Notes: a model not told the origin generated them from the sequence alone. A stretch of 26,141 nucleotides of DNA from Streptosporangiaceae bacterium (GCA_030045215.1 JASIBJ010000012.1:1-26141); one strand, 5' to 3'. Numbered from the stretch's first letter, positions 16,225 through 24,693 are shown. Numbers and translations are program-made.

Positions 16225-16617
16225 ATGAACGTCGCCCTGTGGATCGTTGCCGGAGTGCTGGCCGTTGTTTTCCTGGTCAGCAGCATCAGCAAGCTGTTCA
16301 TACCCAAGGAGAAGATGGCTAGGGCGATGGGCCATCTGTCCAAATGGGTCGAAGACTTCAGCCCCGGTGCACTCAAGGCCATCGGAGCTGTCGAGTTCGC
16401 GGGCGCGGTCGGCCTGATCCTGCCAGCTCTGCTGAACATCGCTCCGGTTCTCGTGCCGGTGGCCGCCTCCGGTGCCGTGCTCTTGTTTGCCGGCGCTGCG
16501 ATCACGCGCCTCCGCCGAGGCGAGAGGGCAACGATCACGGGCGACCTGGTCTATCTCGCCCTGGCCGCCTTCGTGGCCGTGGGCCGCTTCGGTCCCTGGT
16601 CCTTCACCGGCCACTAG
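16225..16617 (+). CDS. DoxX family membrane protein
   Basis: A 130-aa protein with four hydrophobic helices (about residues 4-20, 50-68, 74-92 and 105-120) and the DoxX-like 'FLVSSISKLFIPKEKMAR' after helix 1. DoxX/DUF4870-like proteins sit in the cytoplasmic membrane and are linked to thiosulfate or quinone redox and oxidative stress; the biochemical role is usually unknown. AAGGAGGAG (16212-16220) fixes ATG 16225; the frame is open further upstream. It diverges from the monooxygenase pseudogene with about 105 nt between the starts, so the two may once have shared a regulated promoter. Confidence 0.85.
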   Translation: MNVALWIVAGVLAVVFLVSSISKLFIPKEKMARAMGHLSKWVEDFSPGALKAIGAVEFAGAVGLILPALLNIAPVLVPVAASGAVLLFAGAAITRLRRGERATITGDLVYLALAAFVAVGRFGPWSFTGH

Positions 16618-16626
16618 GCCGCAACC

Positions 16627-16650
16627 GGCCGCGCGCTCCGCTGAGCGGCC
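16627..16650 (+). terminator. Hairpin after the DoxX gene
   Basis: GGCCGC (16627-16632) pairs with GCGGCC (16645-16650), and an alternative CCGC/GCGG stem lies inside. It begins 10 nt after the DoxX stop but lacks a T-tract, as is common for GC-rich actinobacterial terminators. Confidence 0.35.
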
Positions 16651-16813
16651 AACCGAGCGTGCCCGCGCAGCAAGCAGGCTTTCAGGATTCTCACAGCGCC
16701 GCCGGCGAATCTGTCGCTGTGAACAGGCCAGCCCGGCCAGTCCTGCGCGCTTCGGGCGATCTGTCACGGAGCGGGTGTCGGGCGTGATGGTCACGCCGTG
16801 CCCTGTAGCCGCT

Positions 16814-16819
16814 TACTCT
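16814..16819 (+). promoter_or_regulatory. Putative -10 box of a leaderless M50 gene
   Basis: TACTCT is followed by 7 nt and the ATG at 16827, with no Shine-Dalgarno between. The -35 region is unclear. Confidence 0.45.
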
Positions 16820-16826
16820 TGCCGGC

Positions 16827-17582
16827 ATGTCGGTCGTCGTGTTGCTGCGCGCGCTGTGGGACCGCGTCAGCGGGATACAGCCCGTTCCGCCCAGCTGGGT
16901 GATAGCGGCGAGCGGCATCATCGCCCTGCTGATCGTGGTGGACTCCCGCACGTGGCGCATGGCGCGGAGCTGGATCACGATCGCCCACGAGGGCGGCCAC
17001 GCGCTGATCTCCGTGCTGGGCGGCCGGCGGCTGGGCGGGATCCGCTTGCATTCGGACACCTCAGGCGTGACTTATTCGCAGGGCAGGCGGACTGGTCCGG
17101 CCGTGGTGCTCACGTCGATGGCGGGCTACGTCACTCCCTCGCTGCTCGGCGCAGGTGCGGCCTGGCTGCTGGCTGCCCACCATGTGACCGCGATGCTGTG
17201 GGTGCTGGTGGCGCTGCTCGCCGCGACCCACCTGGCGATCCGCAACGCCTTCGGCGTCCTGGCTGTGCTCGTCACTGTCGGCGCGGTCCTCGCAGTGAGC
17301 TGGCTGGCGACCTCTGCAATCCAGGCGGCGTTCGGCTACACCGCTGCATGGTTCCTGCTCCTCGGCGGGGTTCGCGCAGTGGTCGAGCTGCAGAGTCAGC
17401 GTCTCCGGCGCCGCCGCCGTGGCCAGGTGAGCACGTCGGATGCCGACCAGCTTGGCCGACTCACCGGAGTGCCCGGCGGCGCCTGGGTCGCCGTTTTCGC
17501 TTTCGTCTGCGTCGCCGCGCTGGTACTCGGTACGCGCCTGCTGGTTCCTGGCCCGCTGCGCCTGCCGCACCTTGGCGGCTAG
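16827..17582 (+). CDS. M50-type membrane metallopeptidase
   Basis: A 251-aa polytopic membrane protein with HEGGH (residues 54-58; His54, Glu55, His58), the HExxH zinc motif of intramembrane site-2-protease relatives, placed at the start of a hydrophobic segment as in the M50B-like family. About six further hydrophobic helices follow ('AVVLTSMAGYVTPSLLGAG', 'AMLWVLVALLAATHL', 'GVLAVLVTVGAVLAVSWLA' and others), with an Arg-rich cytosolic loop at about 192-200. No classic NxxPxxxxDG third-ligand motif and no PDZ domain are visible, so proteolysis of membrane anti-sigma factors is possible but unproven. The start is supported by the leaderless promoter geometry. Confidence 0.85.
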   Translation: MSVVVLLRALWDRVSGIQPVPPSWVIAASGIIALLIVVDSRTWRMARSWITIAHEGGHALISVLGGRRLGGIRLHSDTSGVTYSQGRRTGPAVVLTSMAGYVTPSLLGAGAAWLLAAHHVTAMLWVLVALLAATHLAIRNAFGVLAVLVTVGAVLAVSWLATSAIQAAFGYTAAWFLLLGGVRAVVELQSQRLRRRRRGQVSTSDADQLGRLTGVPGGAWVAVFAFVCVAALVLGTRLLVPGPLRLPHLGG

Positions 17583-17643
17583 CGGATCGCCGGAACTATG
17601 GCACCCGTCGTGCCGGGCAGTTCGCTGGAGGTGCCTCGCGCCG

Positions 17644-17745
17644 GCGCTTGAGTGCTACTGGGGGCGCCGCATCCTGCGCGACGAACTCGGCATCGATCCT
17701 GGGATGCCCCTCCGTCGTCTCCACGAGCAGATGCGCGGCGGGCGC
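17644..17745 (+). pseudogene. Remnant of a SARP/AfsR-type BTAD domain
   Basis: Between the M50 gene and the GNAT gene one frame reads ALECY, then RRILRDELGIDPGMPLRRLH and EQM. This is the end of the bacterial transcriptional activator domain ('AL..Y...RRlL.dELGidPgpeLrrLHe.iL') found in SARP and AfsR regulators of secondary metabolism. The preceding text ('RAG'-like codons) is garbled, there is no N-terminal DNA-binding domain, and the 3' end runs into the oppositely oriented GNAT gene. It can only be a fossil of about 34 codons. Confidence 0.65.
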
Positions 17746-17748
17746 GTG

Positions 17749-18228
17749 TCAGGGCCGCTGGGCGTACTCGATCGAATCAAATGGCCAGTCACGTTCCACC
17801 CACGCGAGGACCGCATCGTGGAGCACTGGGTCGAGCGCGGCGCAGTCCGCGCGAACCCAGGATTGGACGGATGCGCGCCGTCGGCCCTCGGGGCCGCCGC
17901 CAGGCTCATGGCCCCTGGCGGGGTAGATGTACACGCAGCCGATAACGTCCTCGGTGCCGGAGCTGAGCACGGTGTAGGTGAACCCGCGGCGCTCGGCGAA
18001 GTCCTGTGCGTGCCGCTCGAGATCGCGGAGATTATCGTTCAGGGACATCTCGTGCGGCCAGCTGCCATCAGGGAACCCAGGTGTCCCCCGGATGTGGTCA
18101 ATGCTGGCCGTCCAGGCCGCGTAATCGGCCTCGTTGTGCTGCGGCCCGAGCGGGGCCAGCCGGAATTCCCCTGCTATGAGCCCATCGGGTACTGCGAAGT
18201 CTTCCGGAACGAACAGCTGATCTTTCAC
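17749..18228 (-). CDS. GNAT family N-acetyltransferase
   Basis: A 159-aa GNAT-fold protein of a common actinobacterial type: 'EFRLAPLGPQHNEADYAAW', then SLNDNLRDLERHAQDFAERR and the strand pair 'FTYTVLSSGTEDVIGCVYIYP', followed by 'RASVQSWVRADCAALDPVL' and a C-terminal 'WPFDSIEYAQRP'. The classical RxxGxG/A loop is not obvious, as in other members of this subgroup, so catalysis is less certain. GTG 18228 is preceded by TAACAT and exactly 6 nt, indicating a leaderless mRNA. The 3' end borders the SARP remnant. Confidence 0.82.
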   Translation of the reverse strand: MKDQLFVPEDFAVPDGLIAGEFRLAPLGPQHNEADYAAWTASIDHIRGTPGFPDGSWPHEMSLNDNLRDLERHAQDFAERRGFTYTVLSSGTEDVIGCVYIYPARGHEPGGGPEGRRRASVQSWVRADCAALDPVLHDAVLAWVERDWPFDSIEYAQRP

Positions 18229-18234
18229 CCGGCG

Positions 18235-18240
18235 ATGTTA
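18235..18240 (-). promoter_or_regulatory. Putative -10 box of the second GNAT gene
   Basis: On the minus strand TAACAT is followed by 6 nt and the GTG at 18228. No -35 consensus is seen. Confidence 0.45.
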
Positions 18241-18396
18241 ACCCGCCTGCGGCGGCAGAGACTCCGAATAAGCGGCCGCGTGGCGATCCGTCCGCAGCAT
18301 GATCTGGCTGGCCTTTTGCCGCGGGCACCAGGACGGGCCTGCAGCCGTCGTCGGATGTTAGCGCGCCCTTCACCGGGCCGTCGCCTCGACCTGCTA

Positions 18397-18417
18397 GCCA
18401 AACCAAAGGCGTTTGGC
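18397..18417. promoter_or_regulatory. Nested inverted repeat upstream of the phosphodiesterase
   Basis: GCCAAA (18397-18402) pairs with TTTGGC (18412-18417), and CCAAA (18403-18407) pairs with TTTGG (18412-18416). The site lies 30 nt before the ATG at 18447, an operator-like position. Confidence 0.4.
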
Positions 18418-18446
18418 GACCGACCGCGCCTTTACCGGAGGGGATT

Positions 18447-20132
18447 ATGCGGATCAGGAAACTGCAAGCATTGGTGGCAGCGGCGGGCGCGGCGGCCCTG
18501 CTCGGCGGCACCGCACCGCTGGCGGCTGCGGTCGTCACACACAGCGGGGCCGGTCAGTCGCGGTATCGCAGCCCGATCAGGCACGTGCTGCTGCTGTCCG
18601 TGGACGGGATGCACCAGCAGGACCTTGTGTGGTATGTGAGGCACTATCCCCGCTCGACGCTGGCAGACCTGGTCCGTCACGGCATCGAGTACAGCGATGC
18701 CCTGACCACGGTCCCGTCGGACTCGTTCCCGGCAACGGTCGGCCTGATGACGGGCGGTGACCCGGGCGTCACCGGCTTTTACTACGACGACACCTATAAC
18801 TACGACGTGTTCCCGGCGGGGACAACGAAATGCGTGGGGCGTCCCCCAGGCGGCCAGGTCACCTATGACAACACCATCGATGTCAATCCCAACCGGCTCG
18901 ATGCTGGCCAAGGCCTGAAGGGCCTCCCGGGCAGCATCTTGCAGATGACCTCCAACCTGCGCAGCGTGATCAACCCGGCGACCCTGCCGGTCAGCGCGGC
19001 GACCTGCAAGCCGATCTACCCGAACCAGTACCTCAAGGTAAACACGATCTTCAACGTCGTCCACCAGGCCGGGCTCCGGACTGCCTGGTTCGACAAGCAC
19101 CCGTCCTACCTCGTACTGGCAGGGCCGTCGGGCAACGGCGTCGACGACTTCTTCACGCCCGAGATCGACAGCCAGGCCATCGGCTATCCGGTCGGCGTCG
19201 CCTGGAGCGGCGATGTCGCCGCGAACATGAAGTACGACAGCTACAAGGTCCAGGCGGTCCTGAACGAGATCGACGGCTACAACCACAGCCGGACCAGGCA
19301 CGTGGGCGTGCCGGCACTGTTCGGCATGAACTTCCAGGTGGTCACCCAGGCCGAGCAGTTGCCTAAGTCGGACGGGCTGACCGGCGGATACCTACCCGGC
19401 GGCAAGGTGCCGGGGCCGCTGCTGGTCCGCGCTCTCAACTTCGTCAACACCGAGCTTGGCGTGATTGTCGCCCAGCTCAGGGCACAGGGGCTGACGAGCA
19501 GCACCGCCATCATCATTACGGCCAAGCAGGGCCAGTCGCCGACCAACCCCAACGACTTCAAGCGGATCAACGACGCGACTATCGTCGCGGGGGTCGACGC
19601 AGCCTGGAAGAAGACGCACCCGCATGCGGCTCCGCTGGTGGTGTACACGAGCGACGACGACGTCATGCTGTGGTGGCTGAGCAACCGCTCACAGGCCGCG
19701 GCAAACTTCGTCAGGCACTATCTCCTCACCCACACCGCGGTCGCCTACAACATCCACGGCAAGCGGATGACGGTGCCGGCCTCGGGCCTGAGCAAGGTGT
19801 ATGCCGGTGCCGCATCGGCTGCTTACTTCGGGGTGCCGAACAGTGACCCCAGGCACCCCGTCATCTTCGGGATCGTGCAGCACGGCGTGATCTACGCGGA
19901 CGAGCCCGACATCGCTCAGCATGGCGGCGCTGATTTCCAGGACCTCAGCATCCCGATCCTGGTAGACCTGCCCGGCCTGCGGCATGGCACGACCATCGGC
20001 GCCCAGGTGAAGATCACACAGATTGCTCCGACGATCCTGGCGCTGCTCGGACTCAACCCCCAGGCGCTGCAGGCCGTTCGGATCGAGCACACGCAGGTGC
20101 TGCCTGGCCTGGCGGGCCGCCGGAAGCGGTAA
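18447..20132 (+). CDS. Secreted phosphodiesterase/alkaline phosphatase-family protein
   Basis: A 561-aa metal-dependent hydrolase of the alkaline phosphatase superfamily, type I phosphodiesterase/nucleotide pyrophosphatase branch. A signal peptide is evident: MRIRKL, then a hydrophobic Ala/Leu/Gly stretch to about residue 30. The core begins 'HVLLLSVDGMHQQDL' with metal-ligand Asp53; the nucleophile loop is TVPSDSFPATVGLMTGG, Ser93 probably replacing the more usual Thr. The distal metal-site segment 'DIAQHGGADFQDLSIPILV' and 'KITQIAPTILALLGL' are also typical. It is exported and acts outside the cell on phosphodiester or phosphonate-like substrates. GGAGGGG (18437-18443) precedes the ATG. A strong terminator hairpin follows the stop. 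Confidence 0.9.
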   Translation: MRIRKLQALVAAAGAAALLGGTAPLAAAVVTHSGAGQSRYRSPIRHVLLLSVDGMHQQDLVWYVRHYPRSTLADLVRHGIEYSDALTTVPSDSFPATVGLMTGGDPGVTGFYYDDTYNYDVFPAGTTKCVGRPPGGQVTYDNTIDVNPNRLDAGQGLKGLPGSILQMTSNLRSVINPATLPVSAATCKPIYPNQYLKVNTIFNVVHQAGLRTAWFDKHPSYLVLAGPSGNGVDDFFTPEIDSQAIGYPVGVAWSGDVAANMKYDSYKVQAVLNEIDGYNHSRTRHVGVPALFGMNFQVVTQAEQLPKSDGLTGGYLPGGKVPGPLLVRALNFVNTELGVIVAQLRAQGLTSSTAIIITAKQGQSPTNPNDFKRINDATIVAGVDAAWKKTHPHAAPLVVYTSDDDVMLWWLSNRSQAAANFVRHYLLTHTAVAYNIHGKRMTVPASGLSKVYAGAASAAYFGVPNSDPRHPVIFGIVQHGVIYADEPDIAQHGGADFQDLSIPILVDLPGLRHGTTIGAQVKITQIAPTILALLGLNPQALQAVRIEHTQVLPGLAGRRKR

Positions 20133-20155
20133 CCACATCAGGAAGGCCGGCTGAA

Positions 20156-20188
20156 GCGCGGGGCCCGGCAGCATGCCGGGTCCCGCGC
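20156..20188. terminator. Strong 14-bp hairpin, terminator
   Basis: The arms 20156-20169 and 20175-20188 pair over 14 bp with one G-T pair around an AGCAT loop. It stands between the convergent phosphodiesterase (+) and methyltransferase (-) genes and probably ends both transcripts; a T-tract is lacking, as usual in GC-rich actinobacteria. Confidence 0.7.
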
Positions 20189-20260
20189 TAGACCGGAAGG
20201 GCGCCGATTTCGATGCCTGGAGTGACTGGGGCGCCCGGCCGCTGGAGGGGCACGTCGCCG

Positions 20261-21097
20261 TCAGGGTCTGCGGTACAGGACAAGCGCGAGATCAGGTATC
20301 TGCTCGGAGAAGAACCCGGCATCGGAGGCAGCAGTCAGAAGTGCTCGAAGATCCTGCTCAAAGTCGGCCATCTGGTCGCCAAACAGGTGCGGTGCGCTGC
20401 TGGAGAGAGAAAAGACCTGGGCCACGACGTCATCGACAGTTCGCTCCAGTAACTGTCGGCCAGTGACGCGGGTCATTACCGGCGTTTCGAAGCCCGCTGC
20501 CTGCAGGACTTCCCATTCGTTGCCCGGCGTCCCGTGCAGCAGGACTCCCTGGCCGGCCCGGACCTCGGGCCCGAGGTACGACTGCTTGAGATGCCGAATT
20601 TCATCCACTGGCGGCAGCGGATGCGGCAGCGGATGCTCGGGCGACGGCGTCTCGATCTCCTGCCCGCCAACATGAACGAAAGCGCCTCCAGGCTCCAGCA
20701 TGTCGAAAACCCTGCCCGCTACCAGTTCGCGGTCCATCCAGTGGAATGACTGGGCGAACGTCGCGTATCGAAAGGCACCCAGGCCCGCCGGAAGTTCCTC
20801 CGCCCGCAGCCGGAACCACTGCGCGTTGCTCAGGTTGTGGATTCCGGCCGCACGGATCGCCTCGTCGATCATGCCCCGATCAGCGTCGACACCCACGACC
20901 TCGGTGAACAGATCGGCCAGTCGTAGCGCCACCGTGCCAGGACCGCAACCGACGTCGATCAGGCGGGGCGACCCCCGCAAGTCAGCTACGGCAGCGAATG
21001 CATCGTGCAGTCCCGACGGATACGGAATGCGGCCACGGTCGTAGTACTCCGAACTGCCTGCAAACAAGGTCTCATCCCAAACCCATCCCTCAGGCAT
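20261..21097 (-). CDS. Class I SAM-dependent methyltransferase
   Basis: A 278-aa methyltransferase with the SAM-binding motif I RLIDVGCGPGTVALRLA (about 45-61), the acidic residue of motif II in EVVGVDAD, and the Methyltransf_11-like signature 'ATFAQSFHWMDRELVAGRVF' followed by MLEPGGAFVHVG. The N-terminal 'FAGSSEYYDRGRIPYP' is typical of the 'class I SAM-dependent methyltransferase' group related to UbiE and YcgJ. The acceptor is unknown. The open frame begins earlier, but GGAGGAGG just before ATG 21097 decides the start. It lies about 80 nt downstream of the lipoprotein gene on the same strand and may share its transcript. Confidence 0.9.
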   Translation of the reverse strand: MPEGWVWDETLFAGSSEYYDRGRIPYPSGLHDAFAAVADLRGSPRLIDVGCGPGTVALRLADLFTEVVGVDADRGMIDEAIRAAGIHNLSNAQWFRLRAEELPAGLGAFRYATFAQSFHWMDRELVAGRVFDMLEPGGAFVHVGGQEIETPSPEHPLPHPLPPVDEIRHLKQSYLGPEVRAGQGVLLHGTPGNEWEVLQAAGFETPVMTRVTGRQLLERTVDDVVAQVFSLSSSAPHLFGDQMADFEQDLRALLTAASDAGFFSEQIPDLALVLYRRP

Positions 21098-21176
21098 CCG
21101 GCCTCCTCCAGCTCTGGACGAAAGTACAGCAGCGACAGGATCCCGAGCCCGGCCGACCGCGGGCCAGGCGGGCAGC

Positions 21177-22421
21177 TTACAGAGTCCGCCAGTTGCGCCC
21201 GCCGTCTGAAGTGGCGACAAGGTAGGTGTAGTAGTAGCAGTCCGATTTGAAGCCCCGGCAGCCGGAGTCGGTCGCGATGCCGATCGCCTCGCTGCGGCTG
21301 ATCACGCTTATCGGGAAGGGCGACTCCGCGGTCCTCACCGCTGTCCAGGCCGCACCCGCGTCGGAACTCTCGTAGACTCTGCCGCGGGCGGGTAGCCAGA
21401 TGACGCTGCCGGCAAAGGCGGGCGTGACCTGGCCGGCGCTGAGTGAGGCTGGGACCTCCAACGGCGGACCGGTAGGGCCGATGACGGCCGCACCTGCGCC
21501 TTGGACACGGTAGATCCTGATGCTCTGCGCGCCGTCGCTGCTGGTCACGATGACGGGCAGCAGGAGCTGCGTTCTGTCGGCGCCGGGCGTGCCATAGCTG
21601 ATGGCGCCGGGCGCTGACGGCGGCAGTCCTGGGATCCTCACAGGCGACCAGGACGCGCCGCCGTCGCTGGTGCGGTAGAGGAAGTTCATGACCGGGCCGG
21701 CGATGATGATTCCTCGCTGGGCGGACACAAACGTAGCTGACCATAGGTACATGCCGATGCCCGTGGGGTGCTGGGTGAACGCGGCACCGTCGTCGGCGGA
21801 GATGAATACGGTGCTGTACGCCGAGGTGCTGGTGAGACCCCAGTCGGCAACCACGGTGACGACCCCCGCCGGCGCTAGCGTGATCGAGACGGTCGGCGCC
21901 TGACGTGCCAGGAATGCCTCCGATGACGGCAGCTCCGGCACGAGCGTGAGGCGGGACCAACTGGCCGCGCCGGGATCCCCGTAGTACATATCGATGACTG
22001 GGCTTCGCCACACCGCCAGCCAGCATCCGCGGCCGGCCGCGGCGGTAACTGTGGTGACCAACGACGGTCCTACTCCGGCGGGCAGGGGCATGGCAGACCA
22101 GTGACTGCCGCCGTCCTGAGTCACTGACAGACCGGTCGTAGCCAGCTCCCACGCCGTCGCGCCGCTGGCACCGACGAGCCGCAGGCGAGCAACCCCGGCC
22201 GGCGGGCTGGGCGCGGGCGCGAGCATCGACGCGAGCGACTTGAGCAGCCGCCCGGTCGGCCGGTCCGGGCCGGTACCGCATCCCGCGAGCGCTGCCGCGA
22301 AAATAGCCGCCGTCAGGACGGTGCAGACCGCAGCCCTGTTGGCGGTCGAGCGCAACGATTTCCTCGCATAGAGACGACTCGATCGCGTCGCGCGGATCCG
22401 CATTATGCCGTTCCAACCCAT
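21177..22421 (-). CDS. Asp-box (BNR/YCF48-like) beta-propeller lipoprotein
   Basis: A 414-aa exported protein. Its Arg-rich N-terminus and hydrophobic stretch end in the lipobox ALAGC (Cys48), so it should be lipid-anchored outside the membrane. Five Asp-box repeats (S-x-D-x-G-x-x-W-like) are readable: SVTQDGGSHW, FISADDGAAF, YRTSDGGASW, YESSDAGAAW and VATSDGGRNW, spaced as blades of a sialidase-like or YCF48-like propeller. Catalytic sialidase residues are not apparent, so a binding or structural role is likelier. A GCGAGG site 6 nt before ATG 22421 sets the start; ATG 22403 would also keep the signal peptide. Confidence 0.82.
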   Translation of the reverse strand: MGWNGIMRIRATRSSRLYARKSLRSTANRAAVCTVLTAAIFAAALAGCGTGPDRPTGRLLKSLASMLAPAPSPPAGVARLRLVGASGATAWELATTGLSVTQDGGSHWSAMPLPAGVGPSLVTTVTAAAGRGCWLAVWRSPVIDMYYGDPGAASWSRLTLVPELPSSEAFLARQAPTVSITLAPAGVVTVVADWGLTSTSAYSTVFISADDGAAFTQHPTGIGMYLWSATFVSAQRGIIIAGPVMNFLYRTSDGGASWSPVRIPGLPPSAPGAISYGTPGADRTQLLLPVIVTSSDGAQSIRIYRVQGAGAAVIGPTGPPLEVPASLSAGQVTPAFAGSVIWLPARGRVYESSDAGAAWTAVRTAESPFPISVISRSEAIGIATDSGCRGFKSDCYYYTYLVATSDGGRNWRTL

Positions 22422-22634
22422 CGGGCACCTCGCCGCCGACCGCACCGGCTTGGATACCACCGGCACAGCCGACCTCACCGTTACGACGAACGGAAACCAG
22501 CCACGGTTGCGGCGCGGGAGGTGCGGCAACCGGGGGCGTAGGGCCACGACGTCCGGCATCGCTACCGGCAGGTTGTTCCAGTCGTGGCCGCCCAGTCCCG
22601 CGCAGCCTGTCAGCCGTTTCTCGGGGAGTCGGGC

Positions 22635-23627
22635 CTACCGCGGGGCGTCGCCCATCCGGTAGTCGCGTGTGAGGTCGTCCAGCTGTTGCCGGAGGTTGTC
22701 ACTGATGTCGTACTCCGCCGCCGCCAGGCTGGAGTCGAGCTGGCCCGGAGCGCTGGCGCCGATGATCGGCGCGGTGATGGCCGGGTTGCCCAGCACCCAC
22801 GCCACCGACAGGGTCACCAGGTTCACCCCGGCACTGTCGGCTAGCCGCCGCAGCTCCTCGACGGTGTCGAATTCCCGGTCGTGCCAGTACCGTTCCTGGT
22901 AGTTCTGGGCCGCGGTGCCGAGGGTGAAGCGGGTGCCTTCCGGCGGCGGGTTGGCCCGCTGGTGCTTGCCCGACAGCAGGCCGCCTGCGATCGGGTTGTA
23001 CGGGATGACGCCGATGCCGTCCTCGCTGCAGTAGGGCAGCATCTCCCGCTCGATCTGGCGGAACAGCAGGTTGTAGCGGGGCTGCACGCAGTCAATCCGG
23101 GTCAGGCCCAGCGTCTCGGTGCGGCCGACGGCCCGGACGAGCTGATAGGTCAGGAAGTTCGAGACGCCGAGATAGCGGACCTTGCCCGAATGGATCAGAT
23201 CGTCCAGGGCCGCCAGCGTCTCATCGATCGGTGTCTGCGGGTCGTAGCCGTGCAGCTGGTAGAGGTCGATGTAGTCGGTCTGGAGCCGGCGCAGTGAGGC
23301 CTCCGCCGCCGACATGATGTGCTTGCGCGAGTTGCCGCCGTCGAAGGGCGCGGGTCCGGTTGGCGCGAAGCACTTGGTAGCCACGATGAAGCGCTCGCGC
23401 TGGCCGCGCAGCCATCGGCCCAGGATCTCCTCGGTGACGCCACGAGTGCCTAGGTCGCCGCCGAGCGGATAGGCGTCGGAGGTATCGAGAAAGTCGATGC
23501 CACCCTCGGCGGCGTGGTCGAGGATGGCGACGGACGTGGGTTCATCGCACTGCAATCCGAATGTCATCGTGCCCAGGCACAGCCGGGACACCTGCAGGCC
23601 CGTACGGCCGAGTCTGGTGTGTTCCAC
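22635..23627 (-). CDS. Aldo/keto reductase
   Basis: A 330-aa NADPH-dependent (beta/alpha)8 oxidoreductase of the AKR superfamily. The catalytic tetrad is intact: Asp48 (DFLDTSDAYP), Tyr53, Lys85 (IVATKCF) and His126 (YQLHGYD). The N-terminal 'TRLGRTGLQVSRLCLGTMTFG' and the 'VQPRYNLLFRQIEREMLPYC' segment place it with tyrosine auxotrophy/YajO/YdjG-like bacterial AKRs that reduce aldehydes or ketones. GTG 23627 lacks a ribosome-binding site, but TAGCGT lies exactly 6 nt before it (leaderless). It diverges from a second AKR, with a transposase fossil between them. Confidence 0.93.
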   Translation of the reverse strand: MEHTRLGRTGLQVSRLCLGTMTFGLQCDEPTSVAILDHAAEGGIDFLDTSDAYPLGGDLGTRGVTEEILGRWLRGQRERFIVATKCFAPTGPAPFDGGNSRKHIMSAAEASLRRLQTDYIDLYQLHGYDPQTPIDETLAALDDLIHSGKVRYLGVSNFLTYQLVRAVGRTETLGLTRIDCVQPRYNLLFRQIEREMLPYCSEDGIGVIPYNPIAGGLLSGKHQRANPPPEGTRFTLGTAAQNYQERYWHDREFDTVEELRRLADSAGVNLVTLSVAWVLGNPAITAPIIGASAPGQLDSSLAAAEYDISDNLRQQLDDLTRDYRMGDAPR

Positions 23628-23633
23628 ATTCGG

Positions 23634-23639
23634 ACGCTA
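23634..23639 (-). promoter_or_regulatory. Putative -10 box of the aldo/keto reductase gene
   Basis: On the minus strand TAGCGT is followed by 6 nt and the GTG at 23627. The -35 is not recognisable. Confidence 0.45.
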
Positions 23640-23702
23640 TCGCGCGGCGTTGCGAGCCGGGCACGGGTTCCGGGCGCACGACCTCGACTAGCCAGCACAT
23701 AG

Positions 23703-23789
23703 TCGTGCATCGCGCGGCGCCCCGCTGACTGCAAGACCAAGACTGAGATCTTGCGCTGTCTCAGGCGCTATATGGCCTGTGAGGTCTAC
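23703..23789 (+). pseudogene. IS110-like transposase C-terminal fragment
   Basis: One frame reads IARRPAD followed, two residues on, by KTKTEILRCLRRYMACEVY. From memory this matches the conserved C-terminal end of IS110/IS116-type transposases ('ARRtAeGkTk.EIlRCLKRYiAREvY'). The upstream transposase body is absent, the downstream frame degenerates, and I see no terminal repeats, which this family usually lacks. It is a scar of about 29 codons in the divergent space between the two aldo/keto reductase genes. Confidence 0.65.
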
Positions 23790-23854
23790 GGGCCTGGTTG
23801 GTCCCAGATCCTAGGTGGGCATCATGCAACTGGGGGACTCAACGGAGCCGGGAG

Positions 23855-24670
23855 GTGGCGGGATTGGAGAACCGGAGCCTGGGGCGCGGCCGGGTCAGCG
23901 TGCCAGTGATCGGGCTGGGCACCTGGCGGAGGCTGGAGGCCGCCGCCGCGGCCGGCCAGGAGCACGAGCTGATCGGGGCTGCCATCGCGGCGGGCATCCG
24001 GGTCATCGACACCTCACCCATGTACGGCGACGCCGAGCGGCTGCTTTCCGGCGCTCTGGACGGCCACCGCGGGGAGGTCTTCATCGCCGATAAGGTCTGG
24101 ACTCCGTCGGCAGAGGAGGGCGCGGCACAGCTGTCCCGCGCGGTGGATTGGTATGGCGGCCGTGTCGACCTGATGCAGATCCACAACCTGGTGGCCTGGC
24201 AGACGCACCTGCCGATGCTCGAGGACGCGCGGGACCGGGGGCTAGTCGGCCTGATCGGAGCCACCCACTACTCCCCGGCCTCGTTCAGTGAGCTCGCCGA
24301 GGTCATGAACACCGGCCGCATCGACACCGTCCAGGTGCCCTACAACCCGGCCCACCGCGAGGTTGAGCACACCATCTTGCCGCTGGCCGGCGACCTCGGC
24401 CTCGGCGTCCTGCTGATGCGCCCGCTCGGCGAAGGGCAGCTCATGCGCCGGCCGCCCAGCCCGGCCGAGCTCGCGCCGCTGGCTTCTTTTGGCATCACCA
24501 CCTGGGCCCAGGCCCTGATCAAGTGGGGCCTGAGCGACCCGCGAGTCCACGTTTCCCTGACCGCTACCGCCGGTCCCGGCCGGCTCTCGGAGAACGCCGC
24601 TGGAGGATCACCGCCGTGGTTCGGGCCGGACGAGCGGGCATACGTCCAGCGCTTGGCCACAGTTCACTAA
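23855..24670 (+). CDS. Aldo/keto reductase (second copy)
   Basis: A 271-aa AKR, shorter than the divergent neighbour and only distantly like it. The tetrad positions are Asp52 (VIDTSPMYG), Tyr57, Lys80 (IADKVW) and His110 (LMQIHN). The remainder, 'VGLIGATHYSPASFSELAEV' and 'VQVPYNPAHREVEHTILPLA', keeps the barrel pattern, while the C-terminus is compact. The start is uncertain within three codons: GTG 23855 has GGAG 7 nt upstream, but TTG 23864 has GGAGG 8 nt upstream and would give the family-typical N-terminus MENRSLG. The substrate is unknown. A decayed toxin gene follows the stop. Confidence 0.9.
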   Translation: MAGLENRSLGRGRVSVPVIGLGTWRRLEAAAAAGQEHELIGAAIAAGIRVIDTSPMYGDAERLLSGALDGHRGEVFIADKVWTPSAEEGAAQLSRAVDWYGGRVDLMQIHNLVAWQTHLPMLEDARDRGLVGLIGATHYSPASFSELAEVMNTGRIDTVQVPYNPAHREVEHTILPLAGDLGLGVLLMRPLGEGQLMRRPPSPAELAPLASFGITTWAQALIKWGLSDPRVHVSLTATAGPGRLSENAAGGSPPWFGPDERAYVQRLATVH

Positions 24671-24693
24671 GCGAGCCCGGCCCGGCGCCTACC

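Noticed and set aside
21177..22421. Reading the Asp-box lipoprotein as a functional sialidase
   Set aside because: Asp boxes are structural; I could not find the catalytic Arg triad, Tyr/Glu pair or FRIP-like motif.
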